A DNA stretch of 19,168 nucleotides, from contig JAAMXP010000246.1 in assembly GCA_019693395.1 (NCBI GenBank), positions 1,838-21,005 of the forward strand, written 5' to 3'. Under the pieces are notes generated by a model that worked only from the letters and a program-made list of their open reading frames with translations, was not told the DNA's origin and ran no database searches. The number at the start of each line of letters is the position of its first letter. Within the stretch, counting starts at the first letter, position 1. Shown one piece after another: positions 8,100 to 19,168 of the stretch. Both the position numbers and the translations under genes were made by a program. The DNA comes from Ettlia oleoabundans (taxonomy: Eukaryota; Chlorophyta; Chlorophyceae; Chlamydomonadales).

Positions 8100-11000
8100 C
8101 TATTTCATGTGCAGCAGCAGCATGCCCGGGCTCTCTATGTAGTGCCGCCAGCTCCGTGCGAAACCTGCCAGCGTGGCGCCGTCCACTACCCTGCATGTCA
8201 AAGCACAGGAAACTTCAAGAACATAATCCTCAGAATGGTGCATCTCCACCAACAGCAGCACAACAGCAGCAGTGAAAAGAATTGAGGAGCGAGGCTGCAT
8301 GCCAGTTGTTGCACCTGTGGCTAACCATTATCGCCAACCGTCAAGACGTGCTGTGTTAGCCACCGCCCCAACCGCAACCTAACGACCAGCACAACAGGCA
8401 CCAGCAAAAGAGCACCGATCCACAAGCAAGCACCACGATGCACGAGCAAGCGGCATCAAATTAGCCAGTGGTAGATCCCCTTGCCTGTGGTCTGCGCCCA
8501 GGCTGAGGTTGATGATGCTGGCAGGCACCACCGTCCTGCCGTCGGGCGCAAACCGCGGCAACTGCTGCATGCTGCCGACTGCCATGATTGCCACCTGCAG
8601 GCGGGGTGTGTGGGCGCTGGTGTGTTGTGTGTGGTGGTGGTGTGATGATGCGCGCGTGCGTGTTGGGGGGAGACAACGCGGTCAAGGATAGCACGATAGG
8701 GCGGTGAAGTGTTGGCTCGACAGCCGAACTAGCCTGCTCCAGCAACAGGCCAAGCAAAGCTAACATACTGTAACTGCACCACCAGCAACAAGCCGAACCA
8801 GCCTCCCTCGATCAAGCGATGCCCGCAGCAGTGAGCAGTTGAGCCAGCTGTCACCTCCGGTGGGTTGACCAGCGGGCACGCATAAGTGCCACCTATGGTG
8901 CCAATGTTTGACAGGGAAAAGGTGCCCCCGCTGATGTCCTCCAAGCTAAGCTTGTTGGCGCCGGCAGCGGCCTGCAGGCGGTTGAGCTCCTGAGCCAGCT
9001 CGAGCACCGTCTTGTCCTGCAAGAAAACAGGAAAGCGTCATGCCTCACTTGCACTCGTCTTCAAAAGTTAACACAATCTAAACGTTCACAAAAACAACAG
9101 TGCCAGACTTGTCTTGCAGGGGGAGGGCCACAGCAAGCAGGATGTGCATGGTGTGTTCCATGGGGCTGCTTCCAGACTTCACAGTAAGGAGACTTGGAGG
9201 TTGTAGCCTATCTATCGGCATCCTGCTGTATTAGCCCTGGACCTGGCTGGGGCAATCTGCACCAATCTCAGTAGCACACCTGCACATCCTTGATGTTTGG
9301 CACAGCAAGGCCGTGCGGCGTGGCCATGGCTACGCCGATGTTGGCGCGCCGGTGCTGCAGCACGCTGGCCTGGTCAGCTGACAAGCTGGCGTTGACATTT
9401 GGGAACTCACGCATTGCTAGCGCCGCCGCCTGCAAGCACAGAGTTCCTGGTGTTGCATTGCTCGGGTGTTGCAAGTGTTGCATTCCTCACAAGTGAACTC
9501 GTGTGAGTGGCAGCCACTGCCGTATCGCCAGCCACGCAGAAATCGCTGTTTGATCATGTATGTTGATGCGCACAGAGTGGGGAGCCAACAGGATAGGAGG
9601 GCAGCAAGAGCCAGACACCGTCCTCCTTTGCAGACAATGGGAGCCCCACCCCCCCTCCCCCCCTCCTGTGCAGGCACCTGCAGTCACAGGCCCCCTTGCA
9701 AAGCAGACAGCGGCAATCAGGCCCCCCCGTGCCCCTCCCCCCTTCCCCCCCCTCCTCACACACACACCACCCCACACCCACGCGCCCACCCACACCGCAC
9801 GCATGCGCGCGCGCGCGCTTGCATGTAGCGGCAAACACAGCCAGCCACGGTCACCTTGAGGAAGAAAGGCATGTAGGTGAGCTTGGTGCCGCTGAGGGCG
9901 GGGTCACCCTTGAGCCGCTGCCGCAGCTCCACGAGGGCATCCATCTGCGGGAGGAAAGAACACGGGTGGTGAAGCAGCTGCCAAAAGGGAGGAGTGAAGC
10001 TCGGTGGCTAATGCAACGGGTGATGGCAAGTAATTTTTTGGCACAGTGAGGGCAAGGGCTAGCACGCTGCGGCGGCAGCAGAAGGCGTTCATGAGCAAGT
10101 GCGGAACTGTTGGGTTGTCAGCAGCAAGCGGCGATGCCACTGCACACCCCCAGCAGCAAGTTTGAGTAGTGCTGCCCACCCTCAGCAGCATGTTTGAATG
10201 CTTTTTGCCCAACATCAGCAGCACAGTGGCAATGATGCTGCCCAGCCTGAGCAGCAAGTTTGAGTAGTGCTGCCCACCCTCAGCAGCATGCTTGAACACT
10301 TTTTGCCCAACATCAGCAGCACAGTGGCAATGATGCTGCCCAGCCTGAGCAGCAAGTTCAGGTAGTGCTGCTCACCCCAGCCTGAGCAGCAAGTTCAAGT
10401 AGTGCTGCTCATCCCAACTGAGAAGCAAGTTCGAGTAGTGCTGCTCACCCCAGCCTGAGCAGCAAGTTCAGGTAGTGCTGCTCACCCCAGCGGCAGCCCC
10501 AACAGCGTGCTTACCTGCACCTCGTCGCAGTAGTGGAAGTGCGGGACCTGTGCTGCCGCTGTCATGCTCTTAACCATGGCCTGCAAGGGTGGCAGCATGG
10601 CAAATTCGTGTCACTCTCTAGGGCTGGACGCCAAGGCTGGAAGAGTTGCTGCGGAGGCTGCAGGCCTGCTGCCTGCCTGACTGCTTGCCTGCCTGACTGC
10701 CTGCGGGACTTTGAAGTTACAAGACTCTTCATTGGGCAGCAGTGCTTTGCATGACGTAGACAGCATAGAAGCACAATGGCAGTACAACAAATCAAGTGCA
10801 GTACACCAAAGAATACAAATGCAGGTACATACCTTGCGGAACCCTTTCAGCGGTACCACCACAGGGGCCAGTACCAGGTCTGCCGCCGCCTTTGCTGCTG
10901 CTGCTGCCTCGGGGGTGGGTGCTGCGGGCCGTGGCGGCATAGCCTGTGCCACGTGGGCTGACTCTGGGGGGATGCCTGCCACTGTGGCCTCCTCTGCAGA

Positions 11001-13908
11001 AACTCGCAAGAGCGAGACCAGGATAATTACAACAAAAGCCAAAGCAGAGCGAATGGAGAAGAAGACGCGCATGCTATCAAGAGCAGTTGGAGCAGCGGCA
11101 ATGCCATCCGTGGCACAAGCTCAACGCTTGCAGCAAATCTGTCCCATCTGCTTCAATGCGGCATGCAGCCTTGCATCAACAAGACAATGCAGCCATGCGA
11201 GGCACCACAGCAAATCGCACGTGCAAAAGAGGCCCATACCAGTGGTGATAGGCTGCCGCACCTGTGGTGGGAATCCGGGCTGCAATTTCTTCTGCCACGG
11301 TGCCAGGCCCTGCTGAGTTTATGGCATCCAAGTATGCCAGCACATCCCCTTTGGTCACGCGCCCTTCCGGCCCTGTCCCCTTGACCTGCAATCGAAAGAG
11401 ATGAGCAACAGAGAAGCAACTTCAGCATCTGTTTGCACCTTGAAATTGTGCCAAGCCCTGCCGACGTATTGATGGAGAGGAAGTGGCGCCAAACACCCAA
11501 GCAGGCAGGCAGTGGACGGGCAAGTAAGTGACCGAGGTGGCTGGCCAGAGATGGGCAGGTGCAGCAAGCAGGAGTGGGGTGCGATGCGAGCAGGGAGGAC
11601 AACTGTGCTCACAGACAGAGCATGCACAAACACTAGACAAGAACATGACATGTGCAAAAAACGCGCATGTCACTATACTGGCAGATCACAGAGGCACCGT
11701 ATTAATGGAAACAAAATGGCGCCAGCAGCTGAAACAGGAAGGCATCGGATGGCCAGCAGGTGACAGAGGCGGCTGGGCCAACGCCGGGCAAGCGAAAGAA
11801 GTAAGAGTGCCTTGTAGAGCGTCTTCAAACCAGGGCGGAGCCCTATTCGCATAGACAGAAAGAGCTTGGACACATACATGCACAAAACACAAAGTGCCTA
11901 CAAACGGGCATGACTCTATACTGGCAAAGCGCAGAGGCACCTTGTGCAGCGGCACGTTTTCCTCCCGTGCTATCCGCCGCACGGCGGGGGAGGTGAGCAC
12001 GCGATCCGCCACCTCGTCTGCGCCAATGCTGCCGCTGCTGCTAGGGTGATGTGCCTCTCGATCAGCTGCAGCGCAGGCAGATGAGAGGGAGCAGGCAGGG
12101 ACTGGTTTGGAAGAGTAACGACCATATACTAAGACATACATTGAATATGTGCGGTAAATGTGTGCCAGGGCACCGACCACCAGCCAGGTGCGGCAGTGCT
12201 AAAATTTGGCAGCTGAGCGGCGCCACTCTTGCACTATCACTGCATTGCCCAATGCGGAATCCAATCGCTGCCCATCCCATGCCTTGCACTGTGCTGCCGC
12301 ACACCTGTGTGCGGCGCGTGCTCCACCACGCTACTGCCGCTTCCGCAGCTGCTACTACTGGCTGTCTCTGCCTCCACAGGCGGCGCGTGAAGCTCAAGTG
12401 GGCCGTCGCCCTTTGCCAATATGTCTGCCAGCACATCTCCCACCTGTAGCGGCGGCAGGAGTGCGGCAGTGGTGGGTTGGCTGTGAAGTGGGGGTGTGGG
12501 GTACTTGGCACCGGTGGTGCACACAAGTAGTTCTTAACAATTAGAGACGCGCTATGAAGTATACGACCCAGGCTATTGTGTTGAAGCAAGTGCAGCAGCG
12601 ATAGGAGCAGATAGGAAAACAATCAGAAATGGGACTGGCAGTAAACTGCACAAATACAAAAAAATCCAGTAGCGGCAGCACAAGCAGCACAGCAGCACAA
12701 GCAGCGGTACCTGCACAATGTCGCCAGCGGCATGGTACAGCTTCTTCACGGTACCTGCACGAACAGCAGTGTGTAAAAGATCATTTGCTGCCGCACTGGT
12801 GGTGTAGCGTGGTACATTTTCGAGTAGAGCCAACAAAGCTATAAGTGATGGCAGATGAAGGAGCACCGCCAGCATCAAGCCTGCCCATGCCCTCAACACT
12901 TTAAGCCACTCCAGCCTCTCAACTGAATTACGAGAGCGTCGTTGCAGGACCCCAGCCATAGACAGCCCACAATGTGCCGCCGACTTATCGCCACTATGAC
13001 ACTGAGCCACCAGATCCAACAGGGTGATCCACCCGACCACCAGCACAACTCTGCGGATCGACTGCATTTTGTGATGTCCCCACTGAAGTCCAACAGCACC
13101 TGCGTAGGGCGCCGTGATGTCCACCCCACCCCACCCCACCCACTCCACACCCACTCTCAAAACAAAACAATCAAAAATCGCACCAGCCCACCGCCACCAT
13201 CACAGTCTACCCACACCACCACCGTCCACCAGCACCTGCGTACGGCGATGTGATGTCCACTGTGGCCTTGTCGTGCTGCACCTGGCACACCTGCCCGAAC
13301 TCCTCCACCTCATCCCCCTCCGCCACAAACCACTGCACCAGCTCGCACTCCTTGATGCCCTCCCCAAGCTGGGCCAGACTGCAGGGTGAGGGCAGGACAG
13401 GAAGCGACGCACACGGTTAAGGAGGTGAGCGTATGGGGATGCTATCAAGAGGGGCAGTGACCAAACCGGCAACGTGTCGGCCACGGCATTGAACCCTCAA
13501 AGTTCGTGCCGATAAACGATGTATAGTGTAGCGACCGGTGTAGCAACTCCCAGCAGACAGCTGCAGCGGCATACGGGCAGCCACAGCGGCGGTGGGCGAC
13601 TTGCGGAAGAGGGCCTGCTGCCACCATGGGCTCAGCGGCACCCCTGCTCACTTGAACTGCTTCAAGGGCCCATCCTCTGCGCCAGATGCTGTCGAAAGGG
13701 CCCTCACGGACTCGTTAATCCAGTGGACCGGAAGCGATCTCGCGGTCCAAGAGGCGCTGCGACACGCTGCTGCCGTCTGCTGCAATGCTACGCAACCACT
13801 TACAGCAGTCTGAGGAGGCGGTAGAGCCTCTAGGCACCGCCCGCCAACTTGCTGAGTATGCAGCGCGCAGAGAAGCCGGCTCAAGCGCCCGGCTGTCCTC
13901 ATGATCAT
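8100..13908 (-). CDS. DBT: branched-chain 2-oxoacid dehydrogenase E2, mitochondrial (dihydrolipoyl acyltransferase)
   Basis: Thirteen exons: 13908-13652, 13378-13236, 12754-12711, 12443-12305, 12065-11941, 11385-11262, 10993-10833, 10580-10515, 9944-9855, 9429-9280, 9016-8855, 8594-8485, 8190-8100. All phases agree and give 553 residues. E2 transfers branched-chain acyl groups from its lipoyl arm to CoA in valine, leucine and isoleucine breakdown. Residues 1 to about 75 are Arg/Ala/Ser-rich and end VRALSTAS, like a mitochondrial presequence. The lipoyl domain (about 83-160) has LGEGIKECELVQWFVAEGD and HDKAT, with Lys123 as the lipoylated residue. The E3-binding domain (about 218-256) has SPAVRRIARE and GPEGRVTKGDV. 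The catalytic domain (about 325-553) has VPHFHYCDEV, SNIGTIGGTYACP and DHRVVDG (His523, Asp527). The ECELVQWF and HFHYCDE motifs favour BCKDH over pyruvate dehydrogenase E2. Intron 12 is GC-AG and splits DHR|VVDG. A TAG lies in frame just before the chosen ATG. Confidence 0.95.
9640..9818. repeat. pyrimidine-rich, CA-rich and CG-alternating tract in intron 9 of the E2 gene
   Basis: C-runs (CCCCACCCCCC types) grade into CACACA repeats. The tract ends in 22 bases of strictly alternating purine and pyrimidine at 9797-9818, including an uninterrupted GC-dinucleotide run. It lies within the intron spanning 9430-9854. Confidence 0.7.
10151..10497. repeat. minisatellite in intron 8 of the E2 gene (two 98-bp and about four 37-bp units)
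   Basis: The core GCAGCAAGTT recurs at 10153, 10251, 10349, 10386, 10422 (GAAGCAAGTT) and 10459. The first two intervals are 98 bases, the later ones 36-37. Each core continues as AGTAGTGCTGC or GGTAGTGCTGC, so most cores begin GCAGCA and end TGCTGC, a six-base inverted repeat around an 11-base loop. The array fills most of the intron 9945-10514 and stops about 20 bases short of the donor. Confidence 0.9.
13088..13124 (-). repeat. copy of the 3' end and donor site of E2 exon 2, inside intron 2
   Basis: This block matches 13224-13260 at about 33 of 37 positions, offset by 136 bases. The source encodes VDITSPYAG and runs into the exon 2 donor. The copy would encode VDITAPYAG and keeps the CAG|GTGCTG donor. 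No good acceptor lies directly before it, so I treat it as a decoy exon end rather than an exon. Confidence 0.85.
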
Positions 13909-14307
13909 CGCCTATACTCGCGTGGTGTTGTTGAGTGGCCTGATCACCAAGCGGCCTCTTGAACTCTACCGTGACAGGTCAGCTCACCTTTCTCTGGCTA
14001 CTTGTGATCTAGTAGGGCTGCTATTCTTACTGGGCGAAAGCTGCACTAGGGTTGTAAGTGCACGCCCAACAACAGTGCCCGATCGTGGGAAAATACGCTG
14101 AGCACCCCTCTGTCTCTTCACCAAAGGCGAAGGCGGATCAGGCCTTGCAACAGCGCATGCAAATTGACGCCACCCAGCCGTCGCCACCCCGCAGCTCCTG
14201 TCAGGCGCATCTTTGACACTGCCGCCCCGCTTCCTTCGTTGCCTCCGTCGTCTCGTCGCATCTGATTCCAGCTGGGGGCCTTGGCAGCTGCATGCACATC
14301 TGTCAGC
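13909..14307. promoter_or_regulatory. divergent intergenic region between E2 and TRAPPC1 genes
   Basis: Only 399 bases separate the two start codons, so both promoters and 5' UTRs are expected here. I saw no clear TATA box for either gene. The reading frames in this stretch resemble no known family. Confidence 0.5.
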
Positions 14308-15816
14308 ATGGGGTGCATGACATTTTACATCTTCAACCGGAAGGGGTGCTGCCAATACTACCATGAGTGGCAGCGGCTAAAGCCTGTGAAGCAGGGGGCA
14401 GGCAGCCAGGTACGCTGAGAGTCCATTGTTGTGGGCAGCCGGTGTGGGATGATGCATGAATCTTATGTGCACCAGGATTCTTGCAACCGAATTTTTGCGT
14501 AAGAAACATGTAGTGTATTTGCAAAGCCGCGTATTCAACCAGTGTGGGTGAATGCCGCCAACCAGCGCACATTTTCCGCCAGCAGTTCGCCCCGTTGAAG
14601 CCCTTCCGCGCTGCTGTTGCGACCAGGAGGGGCTTGTTTTCTCTCCTCCCAAGTTGGCTTGTTGATGTAAGGTAGAGCCGCTGGTCTTGCCTGCAGGAGG
14701 AGGATTTTAAGCTGATGTTTGGCCTCTTCTGGTCTATGCGAGCACTAGCAACCGCCATAGACCCAAAGAAGTGAGATTCCCACTTCACACCCTGCCGCTT
14801 CACACCGGGCATCCGTTGCAGGGCGTGCTTGTTGTAGCACACCTTTGGTTCCCAATAATCAGCACCTTGTGGCAAGCCACCTAGACGGCAGCAGCTGCTG
14901 AAAAAGCATTTACTTGCTGGCAGCCTGCACACGCTCTTATATATGCTCGCTAATCATGTTTTGACTCAATCGGCCTCCCCCGCCGCCACCGGCGCCTCCC
15001 ATGCCGTGCAGCCCCCACAAGCAGCAGATGGGTGCACCAATGCGTATAGGGGATGGCTGCTCCTTCAACTCCTTCAAGACATCATCCTTCAAGCTGCACT
15101 ACCTGGAGTCACCCTCGGGGCTCAAGGTGGGCTGTTGGATTTTGACATTCACCAGTGCATGGGCTAGCAAAATCCAGTTCAACCGTGTATGCTATGCTGG
15201 CAGTTCTCGCCACTTCCCGCTGTGGCGATGACAAACACCACAGCTCCCCTTTTTGCCCTGCCAGTCCTTCATGCATTGCTTCTGGCTGTACTGGAATCTC
15301 AGCCCGCGAACAACCTTGATGACTGACAACCAATGATGCATGCGGTTGCACCAATCATCTGCATGTACGGGCCAAAAACTGAGAATACCCCCTTCTGTGT
15401 CGCAGTTTGTGCTGACGACTGACCCCAGCGTGGGCAGCATGGTGGAGCAGCTGCAGTACATCTACGCCTCCTTGTTCGTGGAGCTGGTGATAAAGAACCC
15501 CCTCTATATGCCGGGCGAGCCCTTCCTGTGAGCACGGCACCACAGACCCCATGACCAACCTGCAGTGTTTGCTGCATCGTGTGTGCACGCTGGCCGACAA
15601 TGTCTCTCAGGGCAGCACCTGCAGTTTCATGCTGGCTGCTCTGCTCCATGCCATTTGGGATGGAGGAAGCGCATTCTGCGGCGCTCATGGTTTTGCTTCA
15701 GTTTGGACTCCTGGATGTACGCGCCTGCCTGACGCCTGTGTGCTGTTTTCTGCAGGTTTGAGCCCTTCTCGGCGGCGTTGAACAAGTACATGAGGACGCT
15801 GGGCCTGCTCAGCTGA
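14308..15816 (+). CDS. TRAPPC1: TRAPP complex subunit 1 (Bet5/TRAPPC1), longin-like
   Basis: Five exons: 14308-14409, 14697-14770, 15012-15126, 15406-15527, 15756-15816. Phases agree and give 157 residues, close to the 145-159 usual in this family. Bet5/TRAPPC1 is a core subunit of the TRAPP tethering complexes, which activate Rab1/Ypt1 in ER-to-Golgi traffic. Recognisable segments in order are MTFYIFNRKGCCQYYHEW (strand 1), EEDFKLMFGLFWSMRALATAIDPK (helix 1), GCSFNSFKTSSFKLHYLESPSGLK, then QLQYIYASLFVELVIKNPLYMPGEPF and FEPFSAALNKYMRTLG at the C-terminus. The first ATG at 14308 gives MGCMTFYIF; a second in-frame ATG at 14317 would give MTFYIF, closer to relatives, so the start is open by three codons. 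The exon 3 acceptor (CCGTGCAG|C) was chosen because it is the one that fits the phase. All introns are GT-AG. Confidence 0.95.
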
Positions 15817-17378
15817 TGCCTGCGTAGCCGGCAGTTGTGCTGATGCCAACCTGGCACCTAAGCTGGCAATGAACGGATGCTGATGTGGCAGCTGTGCTAA
15901 GCCGAAAGCTGAGCCGGCTTGTTTTTCTCAGTTGTTGTCAGCTGACTAGTCATGCATGTTCCATGCGGCAAGCCACCGCTCCAATACTAAAGTTACCCAA
16001 CTGAACAAGGCTTTGAACTCCTTGACCCACCCTTGCCGGTGCCGCAATGCCCCTATACCTGCAATGTGTATGGTATTCCTTTGCCCGTCTTTCCCTGTGC
16101 TTGACCTTCCCTGCTTTTGGCAAACCCAGACTCTTGCTGGCGTTCTCTGCTGTGCATGTCGCTCTGCGCTTTCCCGCTCTTACATTTAAGCTTTGCTGTT
16201 GCTGCTACATGAAAATGTATCTGTAAATTTAACCTGAACTATCATGTGTAACTCTTGTATCAGAACAACACAACCCAGCCATGACGGTGTGTGGCAGTAC
16301 AACTAGGCAAAAATGAACACCATGCAGATGAGTGCTCCACTGGAAGCCTGGTGCACATAGAAAGAGGACGACCTCAGGAACGAAGGATGAGGCGTCCTTT
16401 CTAAAAACCTGCAGCAATGACGTGCATGCAGCGGAAGCAGTACCATCAGCTGAGGGTGGCGCGCCAGACAGGCGGTACAGATGGGCAGTGCAGCAGTCAC
16501 AGACGGCTCCAAGCAGGCAGATTACTGAGCTACTGAATCTACAAGCAGGGCGGTGTGCATCTGGCGGGTTCCTCAAGCCTAACTAGCCGTGCTTTCATGT
16601 GTTTTCTGTTTTCTGGGAGCAGGACTGCAGGTGTGGCGGTAAGCGCTCACCTTTGGAGGGCTGCAGGCCTGCCAGGCTGTGGTACCATTCCCTTCAGCTA
16701 AACCTCTGCTGCCAAGCTGTCGTACAGCAGTCCGCCTGAAGAGCAGAGCAGAAAGGGCGGTCGCTGTCTTGCCTGTCTCACGCAAGCCACATCAGATATA
16801 ACGCAACTGTGCTTGACACTAGCAGGGCGAAGCCTTGCGATCAAACCATGCAGAGTCAACTTGTATGGACTGACCAGCAGTGCTACCCGCAGATCAAGCA
16901 AAAACAAGTCAGAAAGCAACACACCTGACGCACAACCACCAGTTAAGAAACAGTGGATGTATACTTCGCACATGCCTCAAGGCATGTGGACAGCCATCAG
17001 TCTGCACTTGTCGTGCAGCTCATGGCAGCTTCAGCGCCTCTGGTCGTCACCCAGTGTCACTCCTGTTGACGGGTAGCATGCAGACTGGCTACGCACAATA
17101 GGATGCGATAGCATATGGCCGAGACCATGACGCCATGATGGCACCCTGCTAGACGGGGCCAAACCTGCGGCAAGGAACACAGCCGCGCAGCTTTGTAAGC
17201 ACCAATGCCGATAAATGGCAATGCAACACGCTGCTCAGTCCATACAGTGCAAGTGCAGAGGGAGAGTACAGCAGCTGGTCACACAAGCCAAGCTGAGATT
17301 ATCACTGCAGTGAGCCACATACCGTCAACAGCATAGATTGCTATCATGTGGCAGGCAGCATGCCAGGTGTCCCGGGCA
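15817..17378. other. convergent intergenic region, 3' flanks of TRAPPC1 and the kinase gene
   Basis: About 1.56 kb between two converging stop codons. Reading frames here are short and match nothing I recognise. The left part should hold the TRAPPC1 3' UTR up to TGTAA near 16222. The right part should hold the kinase 3' UTR; the only minus-strand TGTAA I noticed is near 16179, over 1 kb from the kinase stop. No RNA gene or mobile element was recognised. Confidence 0.6.
16222..16226 (+). terminator. TGTAA polyadenylation signal for TRAPPC1
   Basis: TGTAA at 16222-16226, with another at 16247-16251, lies about 406-435 bases after the TRAPPC1 stop codon in an AT-rich patch. Two signals close together support a 3' end just downstream. 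Confidence 0.55.

Positions 17379-19168
<1,790 letters not shown>

Noticed and set aside
10151..10497. Regular repeats resembling a CRISPR array
   Set aside because: The units are contiguous with conserved sequence throughout, lack unique spacers, vary between 98 and 37 bases, and lie in a eukaryotic intron.
13088..13124. The VDITAPYAG block as a true alternative exon of the E2 gene
   Set aside because: No convincing acceptor with pyrimidine tract precedes it, and adding it would duplicate part of the lipoyl domain.
13417..13651. Two Arg-rich frames as the E2 N-terminus
   Set aside because: One starts with GTG in the longer form, and neither offers a strong donor in the phase needed by exon 2. 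The exon at 13652-13908 gives a better presequence, a strong AA|GTGAGC donor and the expected QF.LAQLGEGI junction.
16229..17101. Several 70-115 codon frames on both strands between TRAPPC1 and the kinase gene
   Set aside because: They overlap one another, match no family I know, and lie in the expected 3' UTR and intergenic space.

Overview
This window looks like nuclear DNA from a green alga, most likely a chlorophyte of the Chlorophyceae. The genes are GC-rich and densely interrupted by introns of roughly 130-570 bases. The proteins carry Gln-, His- and Ala-rich low-complexity runs. One gene is followed by TGTAA, the usual green-algal polyadenylation signal. The genus cannot be fixed from sequence alone. 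All gene models were assembled by hand, exon by exon, using matching splice phases and protein-family similarity. No transcript evidence was available.

There are five genes in strictly alternating orientation. (1) 59-3272, minus: SPX domain + RING finger + start of an FCP1/NIF-type HAD phosphatase domain, running off the left edge. (2) 3754-7161, plus: a membrane-anchored protein with a Cys-rich PAN/apple-like domain and a divergent cyclophilin domain. (3) 8100-13908, minus: a complete mitochondrial E2 subunit of branched-chain 2-oxoacid dehydrogenase. (4) 14308-15816, plus: TRAPP subunit 1 (Bet5/TRAPPC1). (5) 17379-18970, minus: the C-terminal half of a CDK10/CDK11-like kinase, running off the right edge. 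Genes 1/2 and 3/4 are divergent and share intergenic regions of 481 and 399 bases. Genes 2/3 and 4/5 converge. The genes serve unrelated functions (phosphate signalling and protein turnover, secretory-pathway folding, branched-chain amino-acid catabolism, vesicle tethering, cell-cycle or transcription kinase), so I infer no shared pathway.

The most unusual protein is gene 1. RING cysteines and a DLDGT phosphatase motif lie in one uninterrupted 339-codon exon, downstream of an SPX domain. This joins an NLA-type phosphate-linked ubiquitin ligase to a HAD phosphatase.

The most unusual DNA pattern is repeated small tandem duplication of exon edges. In three places the copied piece carries a splice site into a neighbouring intron: the kinase gene twice and the E2 gene once. 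A fourth copy, of the end of the cyclophilin gene, lies in its 3' flank. One kinase duplication (81 bases) keeps the reading frame and offers an alternative acceptor. Three of 34 introns appear to use GC-AG borders. The E2 gene also holds an intronic minisatellite with hairpin-forming cores.

No tRNA, rRNA, CRISPR array or recognisable transposon was seen.
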